DNA of 36,387 bases from Acidovorax sp. (GCF_022763525.1 NZ_JALEGG010000283.1:1-36387); one strand, 5' to 3'. Shown: positions 1 through 7,250, counted from the first letter of the stretch. Notes: generated by a model from the letters alone, not told the origin. Numbers and translations: made by a program.

Positions 1-44
1 GCGCGCTCACGCACCTCGGGCGAGAACTTGTTCGTCTTCTTCAT
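1..44 (-). CDS. IS3-family transposase OrfA, N-terminal 14 residues only
   Basis: The visible peptide, MKKTNKFSPEVRER, matches the typical start of IS3-family OrfA helix-turn-helix proteins, which bind the element's terminal repeats. Its start codon is at 44 and the rest lies outside the window. A purine-rich GAGAGGATT upstream on the minus strand serves as ribosome-binding site. OrfA normally combines with OrfB, the DDE catalytic part, by programmed frameshifting; OrfB is not visible here. Confidence 0.7.
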   Translation of the reverse strand, partial: MKKTNKFSPEVRER

Positions 45-94
45 GGCTCAATCCTCTCAGAGTGTTGAGCCTCCTCAAAAACCGGGGCGATTCA
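1..94 (-). mobile_element. Outer end of an IS3-family insertion sequence, cut by the window edge
   Basis: Read on the minus strand, the element begins at 94 with TGAATCGCCCCGG, a plausible IS3-family terminal inverted repeat starting with TG. It runs into the start of a transposase OrfA-type gene at 44. Directly outside it (95 onwards) an open frame begins that belongs to another gene, so the insertion appears to have removed that gene's 5' part. Only this one end is inside the window, so the matching end and the target duplication cannot be seen. The family is inferred from the end and the transposase N-terminus. Confidence 0.7.
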
Positions 95-509
95 CCTTTT
101 CGCGGCGACTCCAGCACAGATCGAAAAGCTAGGCAGAGAACTGACGCCGGAAGCCGAGCTTGCAGCCAAAAATCTCCCAAGTGCTACTGAGATGCTCTCA
201 AAGGTGTTGCGAGCAGCACCCGCTGGGTTGACCGCGCATCTGGCGGAGTTCAACGAGTATTCACGACACGCCTTGAACTCGTATGTCCACAGCGGGATTC
301 ACCCGCTTCGCCGTGTGCGTGAGGGATTTCCGGTGGAGATGGCAATGAATCTGATTCGAATCTCCAATGGGCTCATGCACATGGCTTACCGAATGCTTGC
401 CAATCTCATGGGATCACAGCGCCGAATGGACAAAGTGACTCACTTGTATAAACAATTCACCGATTGCTGCCCCATGGCCCCATCGGGTGAAGCGTCCGCA
501 AAAAGCTAG
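95..509 (+). pseudogene. C-terminal fragment of an uncharacterised protein, 5' end lost to the IS insertion
   Basis: The frame is open right up to the IS end and beyond its first ATG (192), and the residues before that ATG (IEKLGREL, PEAELAAKNLPSATE) read like genuine protein. The gene has therefore most likely lost its beginning to the IS. The remaining ~135 residues are largely helical, with a YVHSGIHPL motif and an SNGLMHMAYRMLANLMG stretch. I do not recognise the family with certainty; it resembles uncharacterised proteins seen on accessory islands. No start signal remains, so it is probably not expressed in native form. Confidence 0.55.
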
Positions 510-691
510 TTCGCGGGAGCCAGTTTCCCGGCTGTGTTTGGATACGTCTCAGGGCATCCCAGCGACCCATATTCAATCACTCATACAGTGTCCGCCCACT
601 CGTCGAGAACAGGCATCAACCGCATGCCCTAGAGCGTTGAGTTCAGTTCAGAAATGGCCTTCACCCCCTGACTGCCAGCTCTACGTGGAAA

Positions 692-719
692 TTGACACTG
701 AAAGCAGCTATCCTGAAAT
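692..719 (+). promoter_or_regulatory. Possible sigma-70 promoter for the cysteine-motif protein gene
   Basis: A perfect TTGACA (692-697) is followed after 16 bases by TGAAAT (714-719), four of six matches to the -10 consensus, about 35 bases ahead of the start at 755. The 510-691 stretch before it holds no supported gene. This is a motif call only. Confidence 0.35.
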
Positions 720-754
720 TCAATCTCCCTTCCTGTTCTGACTGGAGATTCACC

Positions 755-1183
755 ATGGAAAAGCGCTGGTGCAATGCGTGCGGAGAGTTGTTTGAACCCC
801 GGCCTCAAACCCCTCACCAGTTGTACTGCGCAAAGCCAGAGTGTCAGCAGTCACGCAAACGCTTGTGGCAAAAGACGAAGCGCAAGACTGACGATGACTA
901 CCACGAGAACCAGGCTCAGGCCCAGTCTAGCTGGCGCAGGAATCATCCAGACTATTGGCGCCGTTACCGCGAATCACACCCCGAATACACAGCTGCCAAT
1001 CGGCAACGGCAGAAGCAACGCAATGCGCGGCGCTCCTCTGCTTTGCACGCGTCCCCAATTGCAAAGAGTGACGCGTCACCACAAGCCTTGCCCGTATTGG
1101 GCATCTTCAAACTCATTGCAATCGCCCCGGCTACGTTGGCAGGACAGCAGGAATGGATTGTCCAGATCAGCTTGGCGCCTTGA
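755..1183 (+). CDS. Small cysteine-motif (putative zinc-binding) protein associated with the recombinase module
   Basis: The protein has 142 residues. It opens with CNACGELF (C6, C9) and continues with YCAKPEC, giving two cysteine pairs that could hold one zinc. A very basic, tryptophan- and tyrosine-rich helix follows, in which HPDYWRRYRESHPEYTAANR is a near repeat of an HPxYxxxxR unit. The C-terminal part (IAKSDAS to IVQISLAP) is more hydrophobic. The start at 755 is chosen because GGAG lies 7 bases upstream and the cysteine motif begins immediately; an upstream in-frame ATG at 692 lacks such support. I recall similar proteins beside recombinase/ParB gene sets in Proteobacteria, but no function is established. 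DNA binding is an inference from the basic, zinc-finger-like composition. Confidence 0.7.
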   Translation: MEKRWCNACGELFEPRPQTPHQLYCAKPECQQSRKRLWQKTKRKTDDDYHENQAQAQSSWRRNHPDYWRRYRESHPEYTAANRQRQKQRNARRSSALHASPIAKSDASPQALPVLGIFKLIAIAPATLAGQQEWIVQISLAP

Positions 1184-1298
1184 ACCTGTTCGGAGACGCG
1201 TGATTGCAAAGAGAGGACTTCATCGCCAACAGATGATGACGCTGGTAGTGTGGTGTTGCCGTTGCTGACCCGGGAGATGTTTCCAGGTAGCCGATGAC

Positions 1299-1319
1299 CT
1301 CGTGGCGCAGCACCACGAG
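1299..1319 (+). promoter_or_regulatory. Hairpin just upstream of the recombinase ribosome-binding site
   Basis: CTCGTGG (1299-1305) and CCACGAG (1313-1319) form a perfect 7-bp stem with a 7-base loop. It ends 6 bases before the GAGGAG ribosome-binding site (1326-1331) of the recombinase. No T-run follows, so it is not an intrinsic terminator. It could influence translation of the recombinase operon or be a protein-binding site. Confidence 0.4.
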
Positions 1320-1338
1320 TCCGTTGAGGAGCTGCACG

Positions 1339-2901
1339 ATGGATAAAGGCGATCTTCCACTGCCACAGAATGGGCAATCGAACTTCCGCGCGGCAGAGTA
1401 CGTGCGGATGTCGACCGAGCACCAGCAATACTCCACACACAACCAAGTCGCTCGCATTCGGGAGTACGCCCAGCAACGCGGCATCGAGGTGGTGAAAACC
1501 TATGCCGACGAAGGCAAGAGCGGGCTTCGGATTGCCGGACGGCTTGCCTTGCAACAGCTCATTGAGGACGTGGAATCGGGTGCTGCGGACTTCTCCATGG
1601 TACTCGTCTACGACGTTAGCCGTTGGGGTCGCTTCCAAGATGCGGATGAGAGCGCGTACTACGAATATCGGTGCAAGCGTGCGGGTATTCAGGTGGTCTA
1701 CTGCGCGGAACAGTTTGAGAACGATGGCTCGCCCATCTCAACCATCGTCAAGGGAGTGAAGCGAACCATGGCTGGCGAGTACAGCCGAGAGTTGTCGACG
1801 AAAGTGTTTGCAGGCCAGTGCCGGCTGATCGAGTTAGGTTATCGGCAAGGAGGGCCTGCGGGCTTTGGATTGCGCCGACTACTAGTTGATCAGACGGGTG
1901 CTAGTAAGGCAGAACTGGCACGCGGCGAGCACAAAAGTTTGCAGACCGACCGCGTCGTTTTGGTGCCTGGACCCCAGGAAGAGGTGCAGGTGGTCCAAAG
2001 CATCTACCGATGGTTTGTCAATGACGGCTTGTCTGAGACGGAGATCGCCTCGCGATTGAACTGCTCGGGCATCCGCACCGATCTGGGTCGCGAATGGAAC
2101 AGAGCCACTGTTCATGAGGTCCTCATCAACGAAAAGTACATCGGCAGCAACGTCTACAACCGGGTGTCCTTCAAGCTTCGCAAGCTGAGAGTGGTCAATC
2201 CTTCAGACATGTGGATTCGCAAGGAGGACGCCTTCCCCGCCATCGTCGCCAAGGAGGACTTCTACACGGCACAAGGCATCATCCGCGCGCGCTCGCGCCG
2301 CTATTCAGACGAAGAATTGATTGAGCGACTTCGCAACCTCTATCAGCACCGCCAGGCGCTGTCTGGGCTCATCATCAATTCAACCGAGGGCATGCCATCC
2401 TCTTCGGTCTACGCCCATCGCTTCGGCAGCTTGGTACGTGCTTACCAACTTGTTGGCTTCGTCCCATCGCGCGATTTTCAGTACGTCGAAATTAACCGGC
2501 ATCTGCGCCGAATGCATCCCGCCATCGTCGTGCAAACCGAGGAGAAGATGGCGGCGTTGGGCGGTAGCGTACGACGCGATCCACTCACCAATCTCCTGTA
2601 TGTCAACGAGGAGTTCAGCGTCTCCATCGTTCTGGCTCGTTGTCGGCGGCGCGAGTCAGGACAATTGTTCTGGAAGATGCGGTTCGACACTGGCCTTGCG
2701 CCCGATCTCACGGTAGCGGTACGTCTGGATCTCTCCAACCAGTCTGCTCTGGACTACTACTTGTGGCCAAGACTGGACTTCGGCAATCCCCGCATCAGTT
2801 TGGGAGAACGCAATCCGGTGGAACTGGAGAACTACCGGTTCGACAACCTGGACTACTTCTATGGAATGGCAGCACGAACCCGGCTGCGGAGAGCGGCATG
2901 A
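1339..2901 (+). CDS. Large serine recombinase (resolvase/invertase catalytic domain)
   Basis: This 520-residue site-specific recombinase would cut and rejoin DNA through a serine-phosphate intermediate. The N-terminal catalytic domain shows YVRMSTEHQQYS with the nucleophilic serine, DEGKSG and VYDVSRWGRF. A recombinase DNA-binding domain follows (LSETEIASRLNCSGIRTDLGREWN, then VLINEKYIGSNVYNR). After that, the usual four-cysteine zinc ribbon of large serine recombinases is not evident. Instead there is a segment with SDEELIERLRNL and RFGSLVRAYQLVGF that resembles homing-endonuclease-associated repeats, then about 140 residues I cannot assign. Start 1339 is favoured over 1294 because GAGGAG sits 7 bases before it. 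The stop overlaps the next start (ATGA). The gene probably drives movement of this island. Confidence 0.9.
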   Translation: MDKGDLPLPQNGQSNFRAAEYVRMSTEHQQYSTHNQVARIREYAQQRGIEVVKTYADEGKSGLRIAGRLALQQLIEDVESGAADFSMVLVYDVSRWGRFQDADESAYYEYRCKRAGIQVVYCAEQFENDGSPISTIVKGVKRTMAGEYSRELSTKVFAGQCRLIELGYRQGGPAGFGLRRLLVDQTGASKAELARGEHKSLQTDRVVLVPGPQEEVQVVQSIYRWFVNDGLSETEIASRLNCSGIRTDLGREWNRATVHEVLINEKYIGSNVYNRVSFKLRKLRVVNPSDMWIRKEDAFPAIVAKEDFYTAQGIIRARSRRYSDEELIERLRNLYQHRQALSGLIINSTEGMPSSSVYAHRFGSLVRAYQLVGFVPSRDFQYVEINRHLRRMHPAIVVQTEEKMAALGGSVRRDPLTNLLYVNEEFSVSIVLARCRRRESGQLFWKMRFDTGLAPDLTVAVRLDLSNQSALDYYLWPRLDFGNPRISLGERNPVELENYRFDNLDYFYGMAARTRLRRAA

Positions 2902-3800
2902 CCGAGCCGCTTTCTCTGCCCGAGCTGCGCATGATCCCGATGGACCGCATTGAGATCCTTAATCCGCGCGAGCGCAACCAGCGCAAATTCAGCGCGATTG
3001 TGGAAAACATCGGAGCAGTTGGTCTGAAGAAGCCTGTGACAGTCACACCGCGTCCGGGCGAGGACGGTGCAGAGCGCTACGTACTGGTGTGCGGCGAAGG
3101 GCGATTCAAGGCATTCCAACAACTGGGGGAGAAGCGCATTCCAGCGCTTGTGGTCATGGTCTCCGACGAAGATGCGTTCGTCATGAGCCTCGCGGAGAAT
3201 GTCGCGCGGAGACGGCATCAACCACTGGAGCTGCTGCGCGGCATCACGTTGCTGCGCGACAAAGGCCATTCCGTCCAAGACATCGCGCGCAAAACCAACC
3301 TGCACGAGTCCTATGTGCGGCACATTCTTGAGTTGGTCGACAAGGGGGAAGAGCGACTTTTGGTTGCCGTCGAGCGCGGCAAGATGCCGATTACCGTGGC
3401 CATTCTCATCGTTGGTGCCGGCAACGACGACAAGGCAGTGCAGATGGCAATGCAAGAAGCCTACGAATCTGGCGAGTTACGTGGCCCGCAGCTGATGTAC
3501 GCCAAGAAGCTGGTGGAGCGGCGCCAGTTTCTAGGACGCTCCATCGCGCGTTCCACGCCTCGGAAGCCTGTCGACATCACCTCGTCTAGCTTGGTGCGTG
3601 CCTACAAGACAGAGGTTGAGCGCCAGCGCATCATGATCCGCAAGTCGTCTCTCGTCCAGCAGCGACTTTTCTTTGTATACGGCGCACTGAGAAAGATGTT
3701 GGGCGACGAGAACCTGGTCAACATCCTTCGACTGGAGGGGCTGGACACCTTGCCCAAGTACCTCGCGGAACGCGTTTCCCGCAGTGGAGGCTCTGTATGA
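2898..3800 (+). CDS. ParB-like protein coupled to the serine recombinase
   Basis: The protein has 300 residues. Its N-terminal half is ParB-like: NPRERNQRKF (22-31) and GLKKPVTV, then CGEGRFKA (65-72), corresponding to the GERRxRA nucleotide-binding motif, and SLAENVARRRHQPLEL, corresponding to the ENxxR motif. A helix-turn-helix follows (about 124-143, HSVQDIARKTNLHESYVRHIL). The glycine in place of the first arginine of GERR may or may not leave CTP binding intact. The C-terminal part is helical and has no clear ParB dimerisation signature. The start overlaps the recombinase stop and the stop overlaps the next gene's start, so the three are translationally coupled. No ParA ATPase is visible, so ordinary plasmid partition is unlikely. 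Confidence 0.85.
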   Translation: MTEPLSLPELRMIPMDRIEILNPRERNQRKFSAIVENIGAVGLKKPVTVTPRPGEDGAERYVLVCGEGRFKAFQQLGEKRIPALVVMVSDEDAFVMSLAENVARRRHQPLELLRGITLLRDKGHSVQDIARKTNLHESYVRHILELVDKGEERLLVAVERGKMPITVAILIVGAGNDDKAVQMAMQEAYESGELRGPQLMYAKKLVERRQFLGRSIARSTPRKPVDITSSSLVRAYKTEVERQRIMIRKSSLVQQRLFFVYGALRKMLGDENLVNILRLEGLDTLPKYLAERVSRSGGSV

Positions 3801-4678
3801 CATCCACGACCCTTGGGTTTCTGCCCAAACCGCTCATGATTGAGGTCGACCGAATTCTTCCATCGGTCAAACTCGACCAAAAGATCACAGCGACGTACAA
3901 GTTCCGGCAGATCAAGGAATCCATCGCCGAGATCGGTCTCATTGAGCCCCTGGTGGTCACAGCGGTCGACCGCAAGACCTCACGGCATCTCATCCTGGAC
4001 GGGCATTTGCGCTTAATGGCCATGAAAGAGCTGGAGCTCAACGAGATTCCCTGCCTGGTCTCCACCGACGACGAGTCTTTCACGTACAACAACCAGCTGA
4101 ACCGCCTGTCGACTATCCAAGAGCACATCATGATCCGCCGCGCGATGGATCGGGGCATTTCTGCAGCGAAGCTAGCCAAGGGGTTGTGCATTGATGTGAG
4201 CTTGCTGCAAAAGAAGCGCAGCCTGCTCGACGGGATTTGTGATGAGGTGGCCAGGATTCTGAAAGACCACCAATTCTCGACAGAAGTGACCGCAGTGTTG
4301 CGACGTATGAAGCCCACTCGTCAGGTCGAGTGCGCCGAACTGATGGTGGCCGCCAACACGGTGACTGCCAGCTACGCCCGTGCGATGCTCGCGGCGACAC
4401 CAGAAGAAATGCTGGTCGGCGGTAAGAAGACGGTTCGAAGCGCCGCGATGTCGCAAGAGCAGGTGGCTCGGATGGAAAACGAGATGACCAACCTGCTGGG
4501 GCAGTACAAGCTGGCCGAGCAATCGCACAGCGAGGACATGCTGAACTTGATGATCGCCCGAGGCTACATCGTCAAGCTCGTAGACAACGCGCGCGTGCTG
4601 CGGTACATGCAGACCCACTTCCCCGAGGTCTTGGAAGAATTCGCCAAGATCGTGGAGATGACGACCGTAGAAACGTGA
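3797..4678 (+). CDS. Second ParB-like protein, RepB (plasmid-partition) C-terminal type
   Basis: The protein has 293 residues. A degenerate ParB N-terminal domain is visible: FRQIKESIAEIGLIEPLVV, LILDGHLRLMAM (DGHxR in place of GERRxRA) and YNNQLNRLSTIQEHIMI. A helix-turn-helix follows at roughly 118-140, then a long helical tail (residues 160-290) that resembles RepB-type partition proteins. The ATG overlaps the stop of the first ParB-like gene. Two different ParB-type proteins made with a recombinase and without ParA suggests they form a nucleoprotein complex for recombination or immunity rather than segregate a plasmid; that is inference. The RepB C-terminal assignment is from general resemblance. 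Confidence 0.8.
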   Translation: MTSTTLGFLPKPLMIEVDRILPSVKLDQKITATYKFRQIKESIAEIGLIEPLVVTAVDRKTSRHLILDGHLRLMAMKELELNEIPCLVSTDDESFTYNNQLNRLSTIQEHIMIRRAMDRGISAAKLAKGLCIDVSLLQKKRSLLDGICDEVARILKDHQFSTEVTAVLRRMKPTRQVECAELMVAANTVTASYARAMLAATPEEMLVGGKKTVRSAAMSQEQVARMENEMTNLLGQYKLAEQSHSEDMLNLMIARGYIVKLVDNARVLRYMQTHFPEVLEEFAKIVEMTTVET

Positions 4679-4785
4679 GCGCGTTTCAGCTCCATATGTA
4701 TATGAGGGCAGCGGATCCAGCTTTGGTAGCACTGAACATCACTACCTAACCGCCGAACCCCTTCCGAAACAGCCGACTCTGGCGC

Positions 4786-4832
4786 TGACGGTGACGGTGA
4801 CGGTGACGGTGACGGTGACGGTGACGGTGACG
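4786..4832 (+). repeat. Tandem TGACGG hexanucleotide array, 7.8 copies
   Basis: Seven perfect TGACGG units (4786-4827) are followed by a partial TGACG. The array lies about 110 bases after the second ParB-like gene. Perfect short tandem repeats are prone to copy-number change by slippage. No gene reads through it convincingly, so phase variation of a protein is unlikely; it could serve as a clustered protein-binding site. Confidence 0.9.
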
Positions 4833-5206
4833 CGAGTTATGCCTTGCGTTTCTCTTGGGCTCAAGAGCCTTCACAATCAGCGTATTTCACCTTCCCACCC
4901 CAAGAGATCGACTTGCAGGGAGCCACTAGTCATGGGTTGGGGCAATCCACCACCCATCATCAACACCGTGTGGAATACCCCAAGGGGTAAACTTGGGAGG
5001 AAAGTGCGTCCAAGGGGGTGCGCTCCCTGGTGTCACCGGTGGTATGTAGGATCTTTGCAGGTTTGTGGGAATGATTTCTAGAGCCGTTCCCATTGGAACT
5101 GCAAATGTGATTGGTTTGCAAGGCCCTGGGTTTGCAGGTTCAGTGAGAACCTACAGATCGTCAGTCGATCGATTCGCCGCCCCCTACCGCCGCTCGCGCA
5201 TTCAGG

Positions 5207-5228
5207 AAGGCCACCCTTGGGTGGCCTT
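5207..5228 (+). terminator. Strong inverted repeat, probably a terminator for a gene formerly upstream of the GNAT gene
   Basis: AAGGCCACCC (5207-5216) pairs perfectly with GGGTGGCCTT (5219-5228) around two bases, so in practice an 8-bp stem with a 6-base loop. The downstream plus strand is only mildly T-rich (TGTGCCCTTTG), so termination is plausible rather than certain. It lies 27 bases before the GNAT start. It would suit the 3' end of a chromosomal gene now separated by the island. Confidence 0.5.
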
Positions 5229-5254
5229 TGTGCCCTTTGCCCGACCCTCTTCGC

Positions 5255-5776
5255 ATGACCCATCTCGCCATCCGTCCCGCCACCGTTGACGACACCGACC
5301 TGATCCTGCACTTCGTGCGGGAGCTGGCCATCTATGAAAAAGCGGAGCAAGAGGCGCTGGCCACGCCCGCGCATGTGCACCGCACGCTGTTCTGCGCCAA
5401 CCCCAAGGTGCATGGCCTGATCTGCCAGGACGGCGACACCCCTGTGGGCTTTGCGGTGTATTTCTTCAACTACTCCACCTGGCAGGGCCGCCACGGCCTG
5501 TATCTGGAAGACCTCTACGTATCGCCCGAGCACCGCGGCAAGGGCGCGGGCATGGCGCTGCTCAGGCAACTCGCACGCATCGCGGTGGACCATGACTGCG
5601 GACGCTTCGAGTGGAGCGTGCTGGACTGGAACACACCCTCCATCGCGCTGTATGACAGCCTCGGCGCACGCCCGCAGAGCGAGTGGATCCGGTACCGTCT
5701 CACCGGGAACGAGTTGCACGCGTTGGCGGCGCAGGTGCAGTCGCTGGACTTGCAGCCGCCCACACCCGCCCCATGA
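5255..5776 (+). CDS. GNAT-family N-acetyltransferase
   Basis: This 173-residue single-domain acetyltransferase would transfer acetyl from acetyl-CoA to an amine. Supporting motifs are the N-terminal IRPATVDDTDLILHFVRELA, the beta strand LYLEDLYVSPEHRGKGAGMALL with the R-G-x-G-x-G/A-type CoA pyrophosphate loop, and the late RFEWSVLDWNTPSIALYDSLGA motif typical of GNAT proteins related to diamine (spermidine/spermine) acetyltransferases. The substrate cannot be told from sequence. Start 5255 is chosen because the domain begins immediately. No clear ribosome-binding site is present. Its stop overlaps the start of the following gene (ATGA), so the two are translated together. Confidence 0.88.
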   Translation: MTHLAIRPATVDDTDLILHFVRELAIYEKAEQEALATPAHVHRTLFCANPKVHGLICQDGDTPVGFAVYFFNYSTWQGRHGLYLEDLYVSPEHRGKGAGMALLRQLARIAVDHDCGRFEWSVLDWNTPSIALYDSLGARPQSEWIRYRLTGNELHALAAQVQSLDLQPPTPAP

Positions 5777-6186
5777 GATCCCCCATCGCCATCGTTGATG
5801 TCGACCGCCTCGACACCTGGACCCGCTACCGCGCGGGCCTGTGCGAAACCTGCGCGGCCAACTGCTGCACGATGCCGCTGGAGGTGCAGCTCTCGGACCT
5901 GGTGCGGCTGGAGCTGGTGGACCCGTTCGAGGCGGAGCATGAAGAAATCCGCCACATTGCCAAGCGGCTGCAGAAAGCGAAGTTGATCGACCACTTCAAC
6001 CACAAGAACGCGATCTTCACGATGGCGCGCCGGGCGAGTGGGGACTGCAACTTTCTGGACCCCAAGACGCGGCTGTGCACGGTGTATGACCAGCGGCCCG
6101 AGACCTGCCGGCTGCACCCGCAGAAGAAGAGCCCCAAGCCAGGGTACTGCGCCTACGGTGCGCGGGAGTTGCGGCGCAAGGGGTGA
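5773..6186 (+). CDS. YkgJ-family cysteine-cluster protein
   Basis: This 137-residue protein has eight cysteines in the pattern of the YkgJ/CxxCxxxCC family: C24, C27, C31 and C32 (CETCAANCC), then C92, C102, C112 and C126 in the GDCNFLD...LCTVYDQRPETCRLHP part. Proteins of this family are thought to bind zinc or an iron-sulfur cluster; the role is unknown. The start overlaps the stop of the GNAT gene by ATGA, so the two form an operon. The family name is secure; a function is not. Confidence 0.85.
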   Translation: MRSPIAIVDVDRLDTWTRYRAGLCETCAANCCTMPLEVQLSDLVRLELVDPFEAEHEEIRHIAKRLQKAKLIDHFNHKNAIFTMARRASGDCNFLDPKTRLCTVYDQRPETCRLHPQKKSPKPGYCAYGARELRRKG

Positions 6187-6277
6187 AGCCATCGCGCCGC
6201 GCCCCATCTGCAGCGGCGGCGCGTCGATGAAGTCAGGGATCAATACCGAGGGTGGGCTGCAGCGCGCAATGCTGTCT

Positions 6278-6297
6278 GCTGATGACTGTGCATCAGC
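6278..6297. terminator. Hairpin between convergent YkgJ and acylphosphatase genes
   Basis: GCTGATG (6278-6284) and CATCAGC (6291-6297) form a perfect 7-bp stem with a 6-base loop in the 175-base gap between two convergent genes. No T-run follows on either strand, so it may be only a weak or Rho-assisted stop. Confidence 0.3.
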
Positions 6298-6361
6298 GGC
6301 GCCAGACTAAATCATCAAGCAGGACCGCCCAGCGCCGCCACGCAGCCAGCCAGCGCCCGGA

Positions 6362-6685
6362 CTACACGGTCTCGCGCTGCACAAAGCCCGCCAGTGGCTC
6401 GGTGGGCGCCGGCAGGCTGTGCACCTCCACCGCTTCGACCTTTGCATGCTCCGGGCCATGGTGGGCCCAGTCGATCAGGGACTGCACGGCTTCTGCGGGG
6501 CCGGTGGCTTCGGCCTCCACGCTGCCGTCGCGGCGGTTGCGCACCCAGCCTTGCACACCGCGCTGCCGGGCGGCCATCACCAGGGACCAGCGGTAGCCCA
6601 CGCCCTGCACCCGACCGCGGATACACAGGTGCCGGGTGATAGGCGCAGAGGGGGTGTCGGTGGGCGAGGCGGTGTTCGGGGACAT
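6362..6685 (-). CDS. acyP: Acylphosphatase
   Basis: This 107-residue small cytoplasmic enzyme would hydrolyse acyl phosphates such as carbamoyl or acetyl phosphate. The signature [10 protein letters not shown] carries the catalytic arginine (R32) that holds the phosphate, and [12 protein letters not shown] carries the catalytic asparagine (N50). Length and motif order fit the family, except for about 15 extra N-terminal residues before the domain ([19 protein letters not shown]). The start at 6685 is the first ATG in frame that keeps the domain; a shorter start is not available. It is convergent with the YkgJ gene and divergent from the ferredoxin gene. Confidence 0.9.
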   Translation of the reverse strand: MSPNTASPTDTPSAPITRHLCIRGRVQGVGYRWSLVMAARQRGVQGWVRNRRDGSVEAEATGPAEAVQSLIDWAHHGPEHAKVEAVEVHSLPAPTEPLAGFVQRETV

Positions 6686-6807
6686 GCCGCACTGTAGCGC
6701 GCCACCCTGCACCGGCCCCCACCGGCCGGGCTCGACCCGCCCCAGCCGCGCGCGTAAGCTGCGGTCTGGCGCTGCCGGCCCACAAGGTGGCCCGCCGCGT
6801 TCGCACC

Positions 6808-7107
6808 ATGACCATGCCGTCTTCGCGCACCCCGCCCAAGGCCCTGCCCGCCATCGACACCGACCGCTGCACCGGCTGCGGCTGGTGCGTGGGCGTGTGC
6901 GCGCCGCATGTGCTGTCGCTGCAGGTGTTGCCGCCACCGTCCGGCCAACCGCAGCAGCAGGGCAGAGCCGTCTGGGGGCCCAAGCGATCACAGTTGCATG
7001 ACGCCAATGGCTGCACCGGGTGCGCGCTGTGCGCGGTGCGCTGCCCGTTCGATGCCATCCGCATGGTGCGCACGCGGGTGGCGGATGACATGGTCGACGC
7101 AGGCTGA
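6808..7107 (+). CDS. Ferredoxin with two [4Fe-4S] clusters
   Basis: This 99-residue electron carrier has two cluster motifs: [11 protein letters not shown] (C21, C24, C27, C31) and [12 protein letters not shown] (C69, C72, C75, C79). By family rule each set of three cysteines binds one cluster together with the distant cysteine of the other set. The two motifs are separated by a longer linker than in short clostridial ferredoxins (about 37 residues including [10 protein letters not shown]). Starts at 6808, 6814 or GTG 6787 are all possible; 6808 is the first ATG. No redox partner is adjacent. Confidence 0.82.
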   Translation: MTMPSSRTPPKALPAIDTDRCTGCGWCVGVCAPHVLSLQVLPPPSGQPQQQGRAVWGPKRSQLHDANGCTGCALCAVRCPFDAIRMVRTRVADDMVDAG

Positions 7108-7204
7108 TGGCCCTTTGCCCCACGCGGCAAGCTAGGAGCAACCAGGCAGGTCGGGTAGACGGCCCCCGACACCATCGGTGTTCCACTCACCCTGAACGCT
7201 ATCG

Positions 7205-7250
7205 AACTGATAGCTGCTTGCGCTTGATAAACAAGCGCCAGAGCCGAAAA
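7205..7250 (+). repeat. Dispersed intergenic repeat, family 1 (copy A)
   Basis: GATAGCTGCTT is followed by a hairpin with arms GCGCTTG (7220-7226) and CAAGCGC (7232-7238), loop ATAAA, then CAGAGCC. Four related copies occur in this window (14236, 16157, 27075, 35236), all between genes. This copy lies in the 282-base gap between the ferredoxin and OsmC genes, which otherwise shows nothing I can name. Confidence 0.7.

Larger units (their letters stand above)
4679..5254. other. Gene-poor stretch between the recombinase module and chromosomal genes
   Basis: No convincing gene is seen in these 576 bases. An open frame from 4791 exists only because the TGACGG array repeats without stops. The stretch contains the hexamer array (4786-4832), two copies of TTTGCAGGTT (5054-5063 and 5131-5140) with a related TTTGCAAGGC at 5115, a GGGAA/TTCCC pair around 5067-5091, and a terminator-like hairpin (5207-5228). 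Composition rises to the chromosomal level near 5170, so the island's right boundary probably lies here. Confidence 0.5.

Noticed and set aside
487-741. Open frame after the truncated gene
   Set aside because: Composition is not coding-like, there is no ribosome-binding site, and it overlaps the putative promoter of the cysteine-motif gene.
4791-5081. Open frame starting in the TGACGG array
   Set aside because: The beginning is only translated repeat (TVTVTV), and the rest has no coding pattern or recognisable domain.
5060-5200. Possible tRNA or tmRNA 3' end as an integration site
   Set aside because: GATTC-containing sequence near 5171 resembles a T-loop superficially, but no 5-bp T-stem, acceptor stem or CCA could be built.
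5773-7107. YkgJ protein, acylphosphatase and ferredoxin as one redox system
   Set aside because: The genes are convergent and divergent rather than in an operon, and no conserved partnership is known to me.
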